Shown one piece after another: positions 12,776 to 25,800 of a stretch of DNA of 64,000 nt. The number at the start of each line of letters is the position of its first letter. Position 1 is the first letter of the stretch. A program made the translations under genes and the position numbers. The notes beneath the pieces are model-generated. The model did no database searches and had not been told where the DNA came from. It saw nothing but the letters and a program-made list of their open reading frames with translations. The DNA is from Gonapodya prolifera JEL478 (Eukaryota; Monoblepharomycota; Monoblepharidomycetes; Monoblepharidales; Gonapodyaceae): the NCBI GenBank assembly GCA_001574975.1, contig KQ965747.1, forward strand, positions 161,267-225,266, given 5' to 3'.

Positions 12776-15765
12776 TCACAGACGAAGTACGAGCGTCCCT
12801 CCCTCCTTCCACTCCACGCGTTCCCAACTGCCATCCTTCGCTCTCGCGTACAAATCCCCGTCTCGTTCCCGTTCAGTCGCCTGCTCCGCAATCCGTGCTG
12901 CTTCGGGGTGCAGTCGCGAAAGTCGAGAGTCGGCGACAGTTATCGTGGTGTACGTGGAGCACCGGTTTCTGTGCAACAGTTTACGGATGTTGGAAGAGCG
13001 GTCGCCGTGGTATATGTACTGAAAACGTCCAAATTGAACGACATCAGTAAAGTCTCCGAATTGATCACGAGGAAGACAACAAACCTCTTTCAAGCCATCT
13101 CCTGCATCCATCAACGCCGTGACCATGAACGGCATGGTCTGGGGGTACCGCAACAACTTCTCCAAACCCGACATGGCCGTTTCTCGTGCTCGCTGCAAGT
13201 ATGGGCCTCCGTCTGCACCAGGAGCGAGTGCCGCGAGACGGACGAGGTTGTGCGCCGCGACCGAATTAGGCGAGGGTTCGGCGCCGTCGTAATCTTTGGT
13301 CGAGGGCACGTCCCAATCAGTTCGGGCAGACCCCCTCGACTCGGCCTCCAAAAACGCACCTTCCTTCATCCTCAACAACCCCCCACCTTCCGCCTGCCCT
13401 CTACCTCCTTCCGCCTCCTTAGCACCCGAGAAATAACCCCCTGCGACAGGATCCCAGAACTTCTCGTCCATTACATGTTGCAGCTGCACCGCCCACTCCA
13501 ACCACGACACGTCGCCGCCAGCTTGGTACAGCTCCAGGAGACCACGCACCAGGAACGCGTAGTCGTCCGCAACCGCCGGCGCCGTTCCAGGTCCCTCGCG
13601 GTACACTCTCGATATCAGCTTCCCCGAATCGTCCGACAACCTCGCCCTGATGAACTCGGCGGCCTTCGTCGCGAGGTCAAGGAACTCTGATCTCTCCGCG
13701 TCCAGCGGTGCGAGCACACAATGAGCGCGCGCAAGCGAGGCGATCATAAGCCCGTTCCACGCGACGAGGATCTTATCGTCCTTGTGCGGTTTGGGCCGTC
13801 CAAGGCGAACTTCCCACAGCTTGCGCTTGGCGTCGGCAATGATGTCGGTGATTTGGGAGATGGTGCCGAGATTGAGCTTGTCCCCGAATTTCTCGAGGAC
13901 CATAGCTGGGGTGCGTAGGACGCGGAGGACATTCTAGCGACGTTGGACAAGGTTCGGCGGGTGCACGAAGAGCGATACGACAAGTCGCCGCTTCTCTCAC
14001 CTGCCCCTTCAACTCCCCCTGATGATCCACCGACTTTGGCACATTCCCCGTCGGCCTCACATCAAAGAACCACCTCAACATCTCCGCGTACTCCTCCCCA
14101 ACCACTTTATTGAACTCTTCCGCCTCCCACACGCAAAACGCCCCTTCCTTCTTCACCGCCGCGTCTGCAGGGCCCGCCGAGGGTAGGGAGTCGGCGTCTT
14201 CACCGCAGTAGAACCCCCCGTCGGGGTGCTGCAAGTCACGGGAGACGTAGGTCACGATGTCTCGCGCGACGGCGGATGGGTGGAAGGCTGGGTCGGTTGG
14301 GAGGAAGGCGGGGCGGGCGGAGGGGTCGGTGGGAGGAGATGTGTAATCCAGGACGGTGGCCGTGAGGTAAAGGTCGAGGAGTTGGGCTTGGTCGTAGAGC
14401 ATTTTCTCGAAGCTGTGAGAGATAGTGTTGCGTTGGTCAGGTGAGTCGTGTTGAAGCACAACGACAGCAGGTGAATCGAACTCACTGGGGAACGTGCCAC
14501 TCCTTGTCCACCGAATACCTGTGGAAGCCGTTCCCAACATGGTCGTGGATACCTCCAGCAGCGATGTTCTGTTTTGTCGCAGCATTTCTCGAGCACTTGT
14601 AACCACGCACCACGACCACGGGTCTCACCACGTACCTTGAGTGTATCCAACGTCACAGACTTCGCCATCTCCTTCTTCTCATGCATCTCCTCCAAACCCT
14701 CCTTCACCGCCTCCACAATCTCCTGCTTCTCCGTAAGGCCTTTCTTCTCCAAATTCACGCTGCACTTGTCCGCCACCGCACGCAGTTCCTTCACGGGCAA
14801 GTTGGCGACATCCTCCGGTTTCGGGAGAGCGTCGCACCTGGCGCAGAAGTCGAGGAGGAAGTACATGATGGGCGGCGTGGGGAACTTTGGAGCGGAGCCG
14901 AACCCGCCCCAGGTCGGGTCGTGCATGTCGATGTAGTGCGTCGCGAGCTGAGACGCAGTGGATAGGGAGAAGGAGGAGGTGATCATGGAGGTGTTTCGAG
15001 AGGACAGTGGAGGCGACTGTGTGGGGTCGAACAACGTTTTGGTGTGGGAAGGTCCGGGCAGACGAAGGGTAAAAGAAGGAACATACCTTTTCAGCCTTCT
15101 CCAACACCTCCATCACCTCCTTCCCACTCTCCAGCACCTTCTCCCTCTCTGTTGTCCACGCCCTGCTCATATGCCTTAGGATCGACTTGAACCCGGGCCC
15201 GTGCCGCCCGTCGTCGCGCGGGTAGTACGTCCCGCCGTAGAAGGGCTGAAGTTGGGGGTTGAGCCAGACGGACATGGGCCAGCCGCCTCGGCCGGCGGTG
15301 GCTTGAATGAATGTCATGTACATTCTGGGAGGGACGGGGAAGGGGGGGGTCGCCATGGGGGAAAGCAGGACGACGCGGCCACGTCATGATCACTCACTTA
15401 TCGACCGTAGGCCGCTCCTCGCGGTCCACCTTGACATTGACGTACAGCTCGTTCATGATCCTGGCTGTCTCCTCGTCCTCGAACGATTCGTGCTCCATGA
15501 CGTGACACCAGCTGGAGGGGGTGATGGGGTGCAATTGCAAGTGGATCATTAAAACCAAGTCATCCCGTCCTTTAACGACTTACTGGCACGTCGAGTATCC
15601 CACACTCAGAAAGATAAGCTTGTTTTCCCTCTCCGCCTTCGCGAACGCCTCCTCGCCCCAAGGGTACCAGTTGACAGGGTTATGGGCGTGTTGGAGGAGG
15701 TAGGGCGACTTTTCGCGCGCGAGGCGGTTGGTGAAGCGTGGTGAGGAGGAGGTGGACGTGGACAT
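12776..15765 (-). CDS. SPATA20/YyaL-type thioredoxin-domain protein
   Basis: A multi-exon gene of roughly 730-780 residues. It has an N-terminal thioredoxin-like domain ([21 protein letters not shown], then [21 protein letters not shown] across an intron near 15595) and a long six-hairpin-glycosidase-like C-terminal part ending near 12776. The CxxC-type motif C60-H-W-C63 is intact. Other family landmarks are [54 protein letters not shown] and [13 protein letters not shown] chose ATG 15765; the frame is open upstream to about 16014 without another ATG, so a longer spliced N-terminus, possibly an organelle-targeting leader, is possible. The family is conserved from bacteria to humans and its biochemical role is poorly known. 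Confidence 0.88.
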
Positions 15766-17259
15766 GGTGCGGTGGGGTGATGGCGTGGGGAAGAGGGGGG
15801 TGGTGACGAATTGAAGACGGGTTGAGAAACTCCGATCGGTGGGAGGAGGGAGCCCGGGATTTGCTGGACCGCGGCTGGGAAACTGTGATGTGATGGAGAG
15901 AGCGCTGGATTGGTTCAGAAGGGGGCGAAGATGTGGGTGGAGCTTGATCGATGATGGAGGTGACTTCTGCAGAGGCGAGGGTTGACAAAGAGACGTGAAG
16001 CCACTGCGTATCAAGAGCCATTCACCGGTGATTGAAATGTGATCCTTACTAGAAGAAGCGACCGTGTCGCGACAGTAATCATAAACCGGGCTCCAAAATT
16101 TGCGAAACGTCTCGTAATGGATTTACACACTGTCAGGGAGATACCGTTCGGCATTGTATGAACTACATGAAATCACTTCACATCCCCAATGCAACGTTTT
16201 CGGTACGGTCCATGGCGAGCACTAGCAGGCCGATATGAGTGAAGGCGGTGCCCGAGCGCAGCTTGCGCTGTTCGCCGTACATCCAAGCCCTCTAACCGCA
16301 CGCCAGGTAACAACAGCCATGCACCAAGTGCGTGTCGGGGCACTGGCTAGTGATATCTACAAGTTCCGAGTTCCGACGTTAGCTGCATTCTGCATTCTGC
16401 AGACCATCGATGGACGCCCAAGTCCAAGTGGCAAGTGGGTGGGACGTGCGGTTGGAAGACGTCCCCAGCGAGAGTAATCATTTATCTGGCTCTGTCAGCA
16501 CAGTGAATGCATACGTTTGGAGGAGGAGACGGCATTTTGCGTTCTGTGAAGGAAACGTGATCGACCTCTTGTGATGCTCTTCGAAAGAGATCATAGCTAC
16601 TTTCGTAAACGTAAACTATAAATTTTACAGAATTCTGACGTATTCTTTTCGACGCGGCCCACGACGGGCAGGTCGACAGTTCGAGTGGACGTTGTGACCG
16701 AGTGCACTTCGCATCGAGACAAAGGGGAGAAACCGTTTCACGTTTCTGCGAGGGAAGGTAGAGTTTCGCACAGGGGTAGGCTTCCCAGAACCTGCGACAT
16801 GACGCAAGAGACACCGGAGGCAGGTTACTCCGAGTACTCTTGATACAGATGAATCGGAGAGGGTCCGCGGGAACGATTTGACGAGTGTAATTATCTTTAT
16901 CGAGCGCCATTCTTGGGGCTGTGTCTTCCCCTTTTGCGTCTCAATTTGGGCTGATATTTTCCCTTTTGTGGACCGGTTTTTGCCCCGTTATGGAAGACGT
17001 GCGCCCACAAAGGGACAATCAACCTCGTTTTGGACTTCATTCCGCTGCTTTGAAAGAGCGCAACGAGACGACGCAAACAAATAGGACATGATGCATAAAG
17101 TTTAGTCACCCCCGGGGTTGAGCGTGACTTCACGCGCCAGGCCAAGGGGTCCGCTCCGCCACTGTGGCGCGGCCCAGGTCACGCTGTCCCCCAATTCAAA
17201 TAAAAGGCGAACGGTTTCTCAGCCTACCCCTGATTCACCCAGAGAAGGAAAACGCAGAC
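15766..17259. other. Intergenic between divergent genes
   Basis: About 1.5 kb holding the upstream regions of the SPATA20-like gene (minus) and the MFS gene (plus). An open minus frame at 16482-16910 has no recognisable similarity or splice partners. No RNA gene was seen. Confidence 0.55.
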
Positions 17260-19684
17260 ATGGGCGTGCGCGAGGTTCTGCTCAACCACTTCAAGTGAGT
17301 GCGACAGGAGAGGACTACCCGTTCTTGGCATCGCCCCTCGGCGCTTTTGGCGTCGCTGGCATTCGAATCACAAACCAGCGCAGCATCGCCTGGACGCTCA
17401 GGAGACCGGAAACTGTGGATACATCGCTGGGAAGCCGCCCAACCGACTGTCGGCAACGCCGTTTTCTCTGTCCCGCGGCCTGCGCTGACTCACAACGCTT
17501 TGTCTCTTTTCCTTCCCCCAGCCAAACAAAGGTTGTCCGCGCACCAGATGCCATCGAGCGAGACAAGTTTCTCGAATTCCCTCCCCCAATCAACTTCTTT
17601 GGCAAGTTCGTGATCCCGGGAGGTTACATCCTGCGAGTACCGTAAGTAGTGGCTCGTCCCCAACTGCGCTGACCGCCATTGACCTAACCAACCGAAATCC
17701 ATCCCCCAACCCTTACATTTCTTCTTACAAAACAGATTCAATCGATGGGCGCTCATGCCCGCCGCCGTCATCATCCAGATGTGTGTCGGATCATTTTACG
17801 CATGGTCCGGCTACAACGCCGCCATCGACACCGCCATCTCCGGTAACAGCGGTGGTAAGTTTTTCATCCCCCTTTCCCTTCCTCCTTCTTATTTCTGATC
17901 GTCTTCACCTCGCACCCTTTGTCCTTGCGCCACCCAGCCGGCCAAGCCCCCAACACGTTCTACATCGCCATCGCCTTCTTCGGTCCTACCGCCGCTGTTC
18001 TCGGGCCCTGGATGGAACGCGTCGGACCCCGCTCGGGCGCTCTTCTTGGAATCACGGGATACTTCCTCGCGCACATGTTTGCCGCCATTGCCTGCATCAC
18101 GAAACAGCTGTGGTTGCTCTATGTCGGATATGGCTTTTTCGGTGGTTGCGGTCTCGGTATTGCGTGAGTGCGCCCTCTGGATGGGATTGTGTGACCGCCT
18201 CCCCCGCAAACGAACCCCTGACGTTTTTATACTTAAACTTTCAGGTACATCTCTCCCGTATCGCCTCTCCAGAAATGGTTCCCCGACTGGCGCGGTCTCG
18301 CGTCCGGTCTTGCCGTTGCTGGATTCGGTCTCGGTTCCTTTGCCGCTTCTTACTTGCAAAACGTAAGCCTCTCGACCATTTCCCCACCTCGATCATAATC
18401 CTCACACCACACCCCACCCCACACAGTCCCTCATCGCCTCCTACGGCGTCTCCAACTGCTTCTTCATCCTCGGATGCACCTACCTCGCCATTGTTCTTCT
18501 CCTCCTCCCCATCCTGCGCGTGACTCCCCCTGGGTACGCCATCAAGGGCGTGACCGTCGACACGATCAAGGGTACTGAGAACATCAACCTAACGAGCAAG
18601 TCGGCCGACTCTTTGGAGAAGAAGGATGGAGAGAAGGAGGGAGAGGAGGCAGATGGGTCAAAGGCTGCGGTCGTAGATGTGGCGACAAAGAACCCGTTGG
18701 CGATTCTGAGCTCGATGAATTTGGTGGATGCTATCATGTCTGTGAGTTTTACACTCTCTCAGTTCGCAGATCACGTTTTTTCGGTCCATGTGGTTAACTG
18801 TCACCATTTCTGTCCATAGTGGGAATTCCGCATGATGTTCATCATGCTCTTCTGCAACGCCCTGTTCGGCCTCACCACGACCTCCAAACTGCAAGACATG
18901 GTCAAGAACCAATTCGGCAAAACAGCCTCCGAGGCATCCACCGTCAACGCCATCTTTGCCGTCTTCAACGCCTTCGGTCGTGTCGCCATCCCGCTCCTTT
19001 CCGACAAGGTCGGCCGCAAGGGCGTGTATCTCCTCATCCTCGGCGTTCAGATCGTCATTTGCGCATCGTTCCCTACCGTGTTTGTCAATGCGAGCTACCC
19101 TGGGTTCCTGGTGTGCATTTTTGCGCTCGTGGCGTGCTACGGAGCCGGGTTTGGTGCCATTCCGGCTTTCTTGTCGGACCAGTTCGGAGCAAGGAACACT
19201 GGTGCTACACACGGTGTTATTCTGTGCACGTGGTCGATTGGTGGTATTATTGGGTTGGGATGTGAGTAGTTGAACGTGTCTCAGTTTTTGATTGCGGAAC
19301 AGAAACTCAACATCATCGTTCCCATTCTTCAACAGACAACGCAATCCTGAACGGCGAGGTGGCCAAATCCTCAAAGACCGCTCTTGACGTGTACAACCTC
19401 AACTTCCGCTGGATCCTGCCAATCATTATTGTCGGGTTCGTCAACACCATCTTTATCCGCACCAACATCCGCGACCGGTGAGTTGCTGCCACCCTTCCTC
19501 ATAATCAAAGGACCGTACTTACCTTCCGCCCTCACCACCCAGTCTCCTCCCCCGCTTCCCCGGCGAAATCATCCGCGTCCGCTTTGGCAAGCTCCGCCTC
19601 CTCACCACCTCCGGCATCCGCGTTATCGAGAAGGAGGAGGAGGACCGTCTCTGGGGCGAGTTCCTGGCCAGCCACGGGTACTAA
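17260..19684 (+). CDS. MFS transporter, oxalate/formate-antiporter (OFA)-like
   Basis: Nine exons can be placed exactly: 17260-17294, 17522-17641, 17736-17854, 17938-18163, 18245-18362, 18427-18741, 18820-19261, 19336-19477 and 19543-19684. They total 1659 nt, 552 residues, with every phase matching. It is a 12-helix major facilitator of the OFA/monocarboxylate type. The first helix carries [10 protein letters not shown], loop 2-3 is EVGPRSG-like (ERVGPRSG), the helix-4 region is [18 protein letters not shown], and the second-half motif A is [11 protein letters not shown] charged cytoplasmic loop (about residues 235-275) separates the halves. The substrate is probably a small carboxylate, but this is inference from family. 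It is intact, unlike the MFS relic 5 kb upstream. Confidence 0.9.
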
Positions 19685-19871
19685 GGGAGGAGGGACTTTT
19701 GGATGATGTGTGGAGTGGTGCGGCGGTCCTGGAGGCACCTTGAGGCGCCTTTTATTTGTCTCGGTGTCCCGATGATTTTGTTCACAGGTTAGCTTCTGTG
19801 ATTTTTCCATAATGATAATTGTAAAATGACATAGTTCATACATGCTCTCGAGTACTGAATTTTCAAGTGTG

Positions 19872-22800
19872 CTACATGCGCACAACGACTGTCCGCTGTT
19901 GGTCAGGCCACACGAGTGTTTGGGTTGCCGACGAGGGTCTTGAACCCCCTCGATTTTGCAACTGTCGTGCAGCAGCCGTGTCTCCTGTTCGCGCAGCGCC
20001 TTTCGCGCGACGCTCTCGCTTTCGAAAGGCTGAAGCGCGGTCGCTGGCGTCGACTGCCGGCGTGCGCACAATGTCGGAGCGGTTGTGGGTGAGCCATTCT
20101 ATGACTGTCTGGTGCGATTTACGCCGCAGGGCCGTTACTTCTTGGGAGTGGCTCTTCAACGATTCCTAACAACGCAAACAGAACCCCCTTTTTGCGTGCA
20201 TCTTTCAACGGAAAAGACGGGGTGCACTCACATTCAAGACCGTTCCCTCCATCCCCCGCTGCAGATCCGCCCTCACGAGGCCCAACGTCACCATCCAGCT
20301 CGCCAGGGCCCTTTTCGAGTCCACGCCGAGCTCTACAAGCGACGCGAGCGCGGCTTTGCGCACGTCGTCCTCCTTGTCCGCAAGGCGATAGATCAGCGCC
20401 AGCACCACTTCGCTGTGTGCGACATTGTAGTTGCCGAGAGAGGTTGAGAGTTGAGCGCGGACCTGGCGCGTGTGTAGGGGCGACGGTTGGGCTGGGAAGT
20501 CTTTCGGGGAGGGGTGACGATGCCACGAACCTGCCACGCCTCATCTTCCATTGCGTCCATTTGAGGTGCAATGACTTGCGACCACACGTCTCGAAAGTCG
20601 GTGCTGAACGTCCTGTAAAGGTAAAGAATGGCTTTCACTGCCTCAGAGCGTTCCTTCCACGTGGATATACTCGGTGGAGCGTACAGAAGACGCAAGAGGG
20701 ATAGCAGAATGTTGTGGATGGTCGGTGGAAGATGCTAAGATTTCGGAGATGTATTCAGTTCCCCGCAAAAAGAGAAAAGAAGGAAAGAATAATATTACCT
20801 CCATTCCTTTGAAATAGTTGTCTGTGATAACACTATCAACAGTTGCGTGGGCGCTTGGATCTGTTTCCGGTTGACTCTTTTTATAACTTCTTTTCTTTCC
20901 AGATGGAGGTGTTCCCCTTGTAAGCCGGTCATGATTGGCGCTGTACTCTTGGCGTGAACGGACCAGTGAGCTGGGAGTTTTCTGGAGCTTACGCTCCTGT
21001 TCATGGCCGTCGTGTTCAAGGCTGGTTTTGCCGGCCGTCTCGACATCGACCCGTTTTCGCTTGCCTCCTGACAAGATTCGTTCTGTACGGCGAACCAGAT
21101 TCCACGTTAGCTTCGCTTCAGCTTCTGTTGAGATGCTTGGGAACTCCAACTTCAAGTCAACAGTTGCAACTTCAGGTGGTGGAGCGGGTTTTGGTGGTGG
21201 CGGGAGACGGGGCAGTTTGGTTACTTTTTCGGGGTCCGGCACTTTCTTTGGCTTAACGATCGGGGGAAGTGTCAGTGCAGCAGAAACTACTGGCGGCTTC
21301 GCCTTCTTTTGTGGTTTCGGTCGAGGCTTGGGTGTGGGAATCGACTTGGGAGGAGGGTGTGGCTTCGGCGATGGAGGAACATCGTCTTTTTTCGCGTCGG
21401 GCTCTGGTTCTCTGATTTGGACCGGGTTTTCAGGCTCCTGAACGGTGGGTTCTGGTGGAGGTTCGTGAATCGCACCTTTCTCATCCAAATGAGATGGTGC
21501 TTCCGGTGCTGGCGCCTGGACAACAGCTGGAGGGAGACTTGGCGGCTGCGGCGGAGGAGAAACCGGAGCTGGCTCTTGCGCCGCTGAATGAACCACTGCA
21601 GGTTGAGGCTGCACGGTTTCCGGGGAAACATCTGTCTCCAATTCCACGTCATCATCTCCCACCGTCGACGGCAAATTCGGTTCAGGAGTTTTTTCTCGTC
21701 TCTGTTGTCGCCGCTTCAACAGGTAGTCTTTGAGCTTCGCGGACGAAGCGTCGTCTGCCACTGTCGGCCGGGTATCAGACGTGAACAATTTTCGTGATGA
21801 AATCATCGAGGGACGCTGCTTTGCGGAAGCTGCAGCGTTCCGCAGGACGGTTGCCGCACCCGCGGCATTTGGTAAAGAGATTCCCATCGCTTTAAACTTG
21901 GATTCCACTCTGAGGCGAAGTTTTCGCGCTAAGTCGATTCTTCTCTTCATTTCTTCGGTCAGAAAGCGATTATCCGGCGCTAGCGAGGGGTTAGAGAGCG
22001 ACAGGCCTTCCGTAGATCCCGTTACCTCATAAGCGGGGAGGCTTGACTTTCGCCGCGATCGCTTGTTCTTGGATGGATCAGTTTTGTCAGAAGTCTTCTT
22101 ACTGTGTCTGCGTTTTCGATGCTTCCGTTCTGTTCCACCATCGTCTGCGATACTATCGGGTTGAAGCACTTCGCTCTCACGATGACCACCGTGCACTTCG
22201 GTAGAGCCTCGCCTTGACATGATAGCAGAGGTTTTAGATGTCGCAAGCTTTTCTGCCTTCTCCGCAGCTGCGCGCTTTTGCCTTGCTGATGAAGTAAGAA
22301 ACAGATTATTATGCTGAATAGTTGATGGTGGTATCACTGACCTCACCGATTCGAGCTTCTTCTTCGTTTGCCATTTTGTGCAGTTGTGTGAGAAGCCTTC
22401 GTCGATCTTCGGTATCCATGTTCGGATCATGTTTTTGAATGAGCCTCGAGAGTTCTTCCTCAGTCAAAAGATCTGGGTGAAGCTACAGAATATTGAACAC
22501 TCTCCGATACTTTTCTCTTCAAATGAGCCACGTCACTCACAGATGATCGCCTACGGCCTGATTTCTCCTTTTTCATCATTTCCTCCATAAAATTGCCATC
22601 ATGCACAAGATCAGGGACGAATCCTTCACTCGCCACAGTAAAAAGGTGATTACTGGAAAAAGCATCTCAATCCCACTTACCTAGCGTAAGTGTTCCTCTC
22701 CTCGCAAGTTTTTTTTTGAGAAGCCGTCGATACTCCCTCGCTTTTTCAATGAGTTCTTCCTCGGTATACTTGATCCATTCGCCGAGCCCTTGCCGCCAGA

Positions 22801-25800
22801 AATGGGTCATTATTGAGTCCCAAACAACAAATGGTAGAACAGACACAGGGCGTATCTCTGACCTCGCAAAAGATCCCTCTGATATTCGCTGTACTGAAAT
22901 GGTTCCCGGGGTCGATCAGGATTCGGTGTGAAAAGAAACAATGAGTCTTCAAATCGGGATTTTGTTTGGTTTGTCGAGTCCCCCTCAATCGATGTGTCAA
23001 GGAGCTTGTACGATTCGATCAATTGGTAGATTTGTTGAACCCGATTGTCTCGCATTTCTTGGGTCATAAATCAAGGTCGGTCGTCATTTTGAATCACGGA
23101 GGGTGGATGCGGGACGCTCACTCTCTATGTCAGCCAACTTCCGCTGAATAACTTCATCCAGGGCTCGTTCACGTCTTGATGGTCAAGATTTTATCGACAT
23201 CACGATTTTAGAAAGACAACATGAACGCCCGAATTACCTTCGCATCATCCTGTCAACTTTTGTTCCAGCATGGGTTCTTTTTTGCAATTCAGATTTTTCA
23301 CGGTAGCCTGACTGATAATAGTTGATGAAGTCCTGGCCCGGCTCAAATACTGGAGAAACCTGAAATGTGATATTATCGCTCGGTGGTCGAAGCTACTGTA
23401 ACCAAAAACACGATGCTAACCTCGGTAGGATCATCATCGTGGTGCTGGCGAAGTACCATAAGAAGCACATGCTTAGGAAGATCTGGTTCAAATTTCGGTT
23501 AGAAACCTCAAGTTTGCTAAGACTCGAAACTTCACTTAAGCAACTCACAATCCTGGCATTTTACAATATTTACTCCATCCGTCAAACCAACAACAAGGTC
23601 AGCTCTTGAGTTTAAAAACTCGACAGCCGTGACAGGCTCGTTAAATTGAACATCTCGCACAAGGGCACATTCTCGTGTCCAAATTTTGACCGTCCCGTCC
23701 ATGCTGGATGTGGCAAAGAGTCCCAAATTGTCCAACACCGCTATATGCGTCACACGTCCTGCGTGGTCATCATCCCGCGAATGCTTGTATGGAGCACCGA
23801 AACCAGACACCGGATGATACGGTATTGTAAGCGTGGTACCTCCAACGGAGACGAATACGACTCCCATTTTCTCAGATGAGGCGATCAGCGATACGTCTCC
23901 TGCGGGAATTGTGGTCGTGAAAGCATGCTCCACCAAAAAGGGCATCTTGAAACCGTCTGAAGGGCGAGGTTCACCGTTGTACGGGACAATTTTAAAACAT
24001 CGAAGGAGGGAGTCTCTTCCACAAGTGAAAATCATGTTAAATCGCGGCTCAACAAACAAATGACAAATGGCGGCAGTGTGTGCTTGTACGAGTGGTTCGT
24101 GCCGACCGTGCTTGGAAATATCAATCAGCAGCAATTGACCGTCACTACGAATAGGTTCACGATTCAAGAAGGTTGTTTGAGATGGAAATTGGCGTAATAT
24201 ATGCTCACGATGTACCACAAACAGGCCACATCAAAGTGGGCTTATTGTCGATGGAGGGTGGCGTGACAGTACTAATACACGTTGATCTTTCACGTCGATA
24301 GTCTGATGAAGAGGCCATTCAAGATAGACTTTTTCAAAGTTTGATTCGTAAAGACGGATCACCCACGATTTCTCTTCCATTCGTTCACCAGCTTCATCGG
24401 GTGCATACGAGCCTCATAAACGGCCAGATCTCCACCGGACAGAAGATTATAGAGCCGATCTAAGTAAATTGCACGAGATTCAACGTTTAAAACTTTCAAA
24501 GCCATATCAGGACAAGCAAGCTCACCTCCTTTCATATCATATGTGCTACCGACTACTCCATCATTCTGCAACACTGGAAATGCTGTGTATAGGACCCTTC
24601 CATCTACCGTCCCAGTCATTCGCGCCGTTCCATCGTCCGTCACAACCAGTAACCTCCGAGTAGGACCCGCCACACCCGAGACGGACCCTTCCGGGAGTTC
24701 GATCCGACGGAGAAGAGTGGGGCGGGAAAGTAGAGATACAAAGGGACGGTGAAACAAGGAAAATGAATAGGTAGACAAAGAGTGCGTGGTGGATACGGAG
24801 AGGGTGCGGTCTGAGAGAATTGTCATGGATAGTACTGGGTGCGTGAATTGAAGGCTAAGTGCACGATGAAGGTTGGGCAAATCGAAACTGGAAGGTACGT
24901 GCAACTTGAACTTACTTGTACACTTCTCTCCCTGTCTCCAAACTCCAGCACCGCACAACACCGTCCTTGCCCCCACTCACCAACAACGGGATCTTTGGTG
25001 TTCCTTCGGGAAAAGGTACAACCATACTCGTTACTCCATTTTGGTGGGCAAACAGGTTGTGCACCACGTGGTTAAGAGGATCCAGGATCTTGACTGTTTT
25101 ATCAGGGTCAGCAAAGTCTTCAAAAAGAGGTCAATAATAGAACTCACTGCGGCCTTCGGTACCTCCAACGCAGAGATACCCAAACGGCTCGTACCAGGCG
25201 AGAGCCGCGATGGTACCGTCCGTAATGTTGGTCAAACGCTCGATGCGGACGCCAGTGTTGTAGGAGTAGACCTACAACGAATTCAGTTGTGGGAAGCTGG
25301 AGTTTCTTCATTGGCCTCAAGACTCACAATAACATCACCCCCAACCACCACGTATATTCTCCCGTGTACTGCTCTTCCCGGCTTGCCCTGTCCGTTTGTG
25401 TGGGATTCCTTGGAGCTTGCGTGAAACCCTCCCGAACAAAACACAGACGTTGTGCACCATTCGTCAGGGTCCAAATCATTTATATGCAGCCGAGCTGAAA
25501 GTGGTTGATTCGGAGAGGTCGACCTGTTAATCGAAGGCGGGGTGTGAAACGGACGGAGGATGGTAGTGAATCGATGTCGCGCCAGGGTACCAACCAGTCG
25601 CCGCCTCCCCATCCCCATATGCTCAAGCTTCCAACTCCGCCGACAATGAATTCGCTGGCTTCTTCCACGGCTGTAATGTGCAGCGCTGGAGTTCTAAGCG
25701 GTGTCGATGACAAAGGGCGGAGGTATGGATCAAACGTCTGGCAAGGTATCGAAACGACAGTTGAATATCGACATGTCACAGAACCAAATTTGCACAATTA

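Noticed and set aside
16482-16910. 142-codon minus frame in the 15.8-17.3 kb gap
   Set aside because: No family, no splice partners and no codon pattern like neighbouring exons.
19920-19990. tRNA-like T-arm (GGTTCAAGACC on the minus strand)
   Set aside because: No matching acceptor stem or anticodon arm upstream, and the stretch lies in the coding C-terminal exon of the WD40/HEAT gene.
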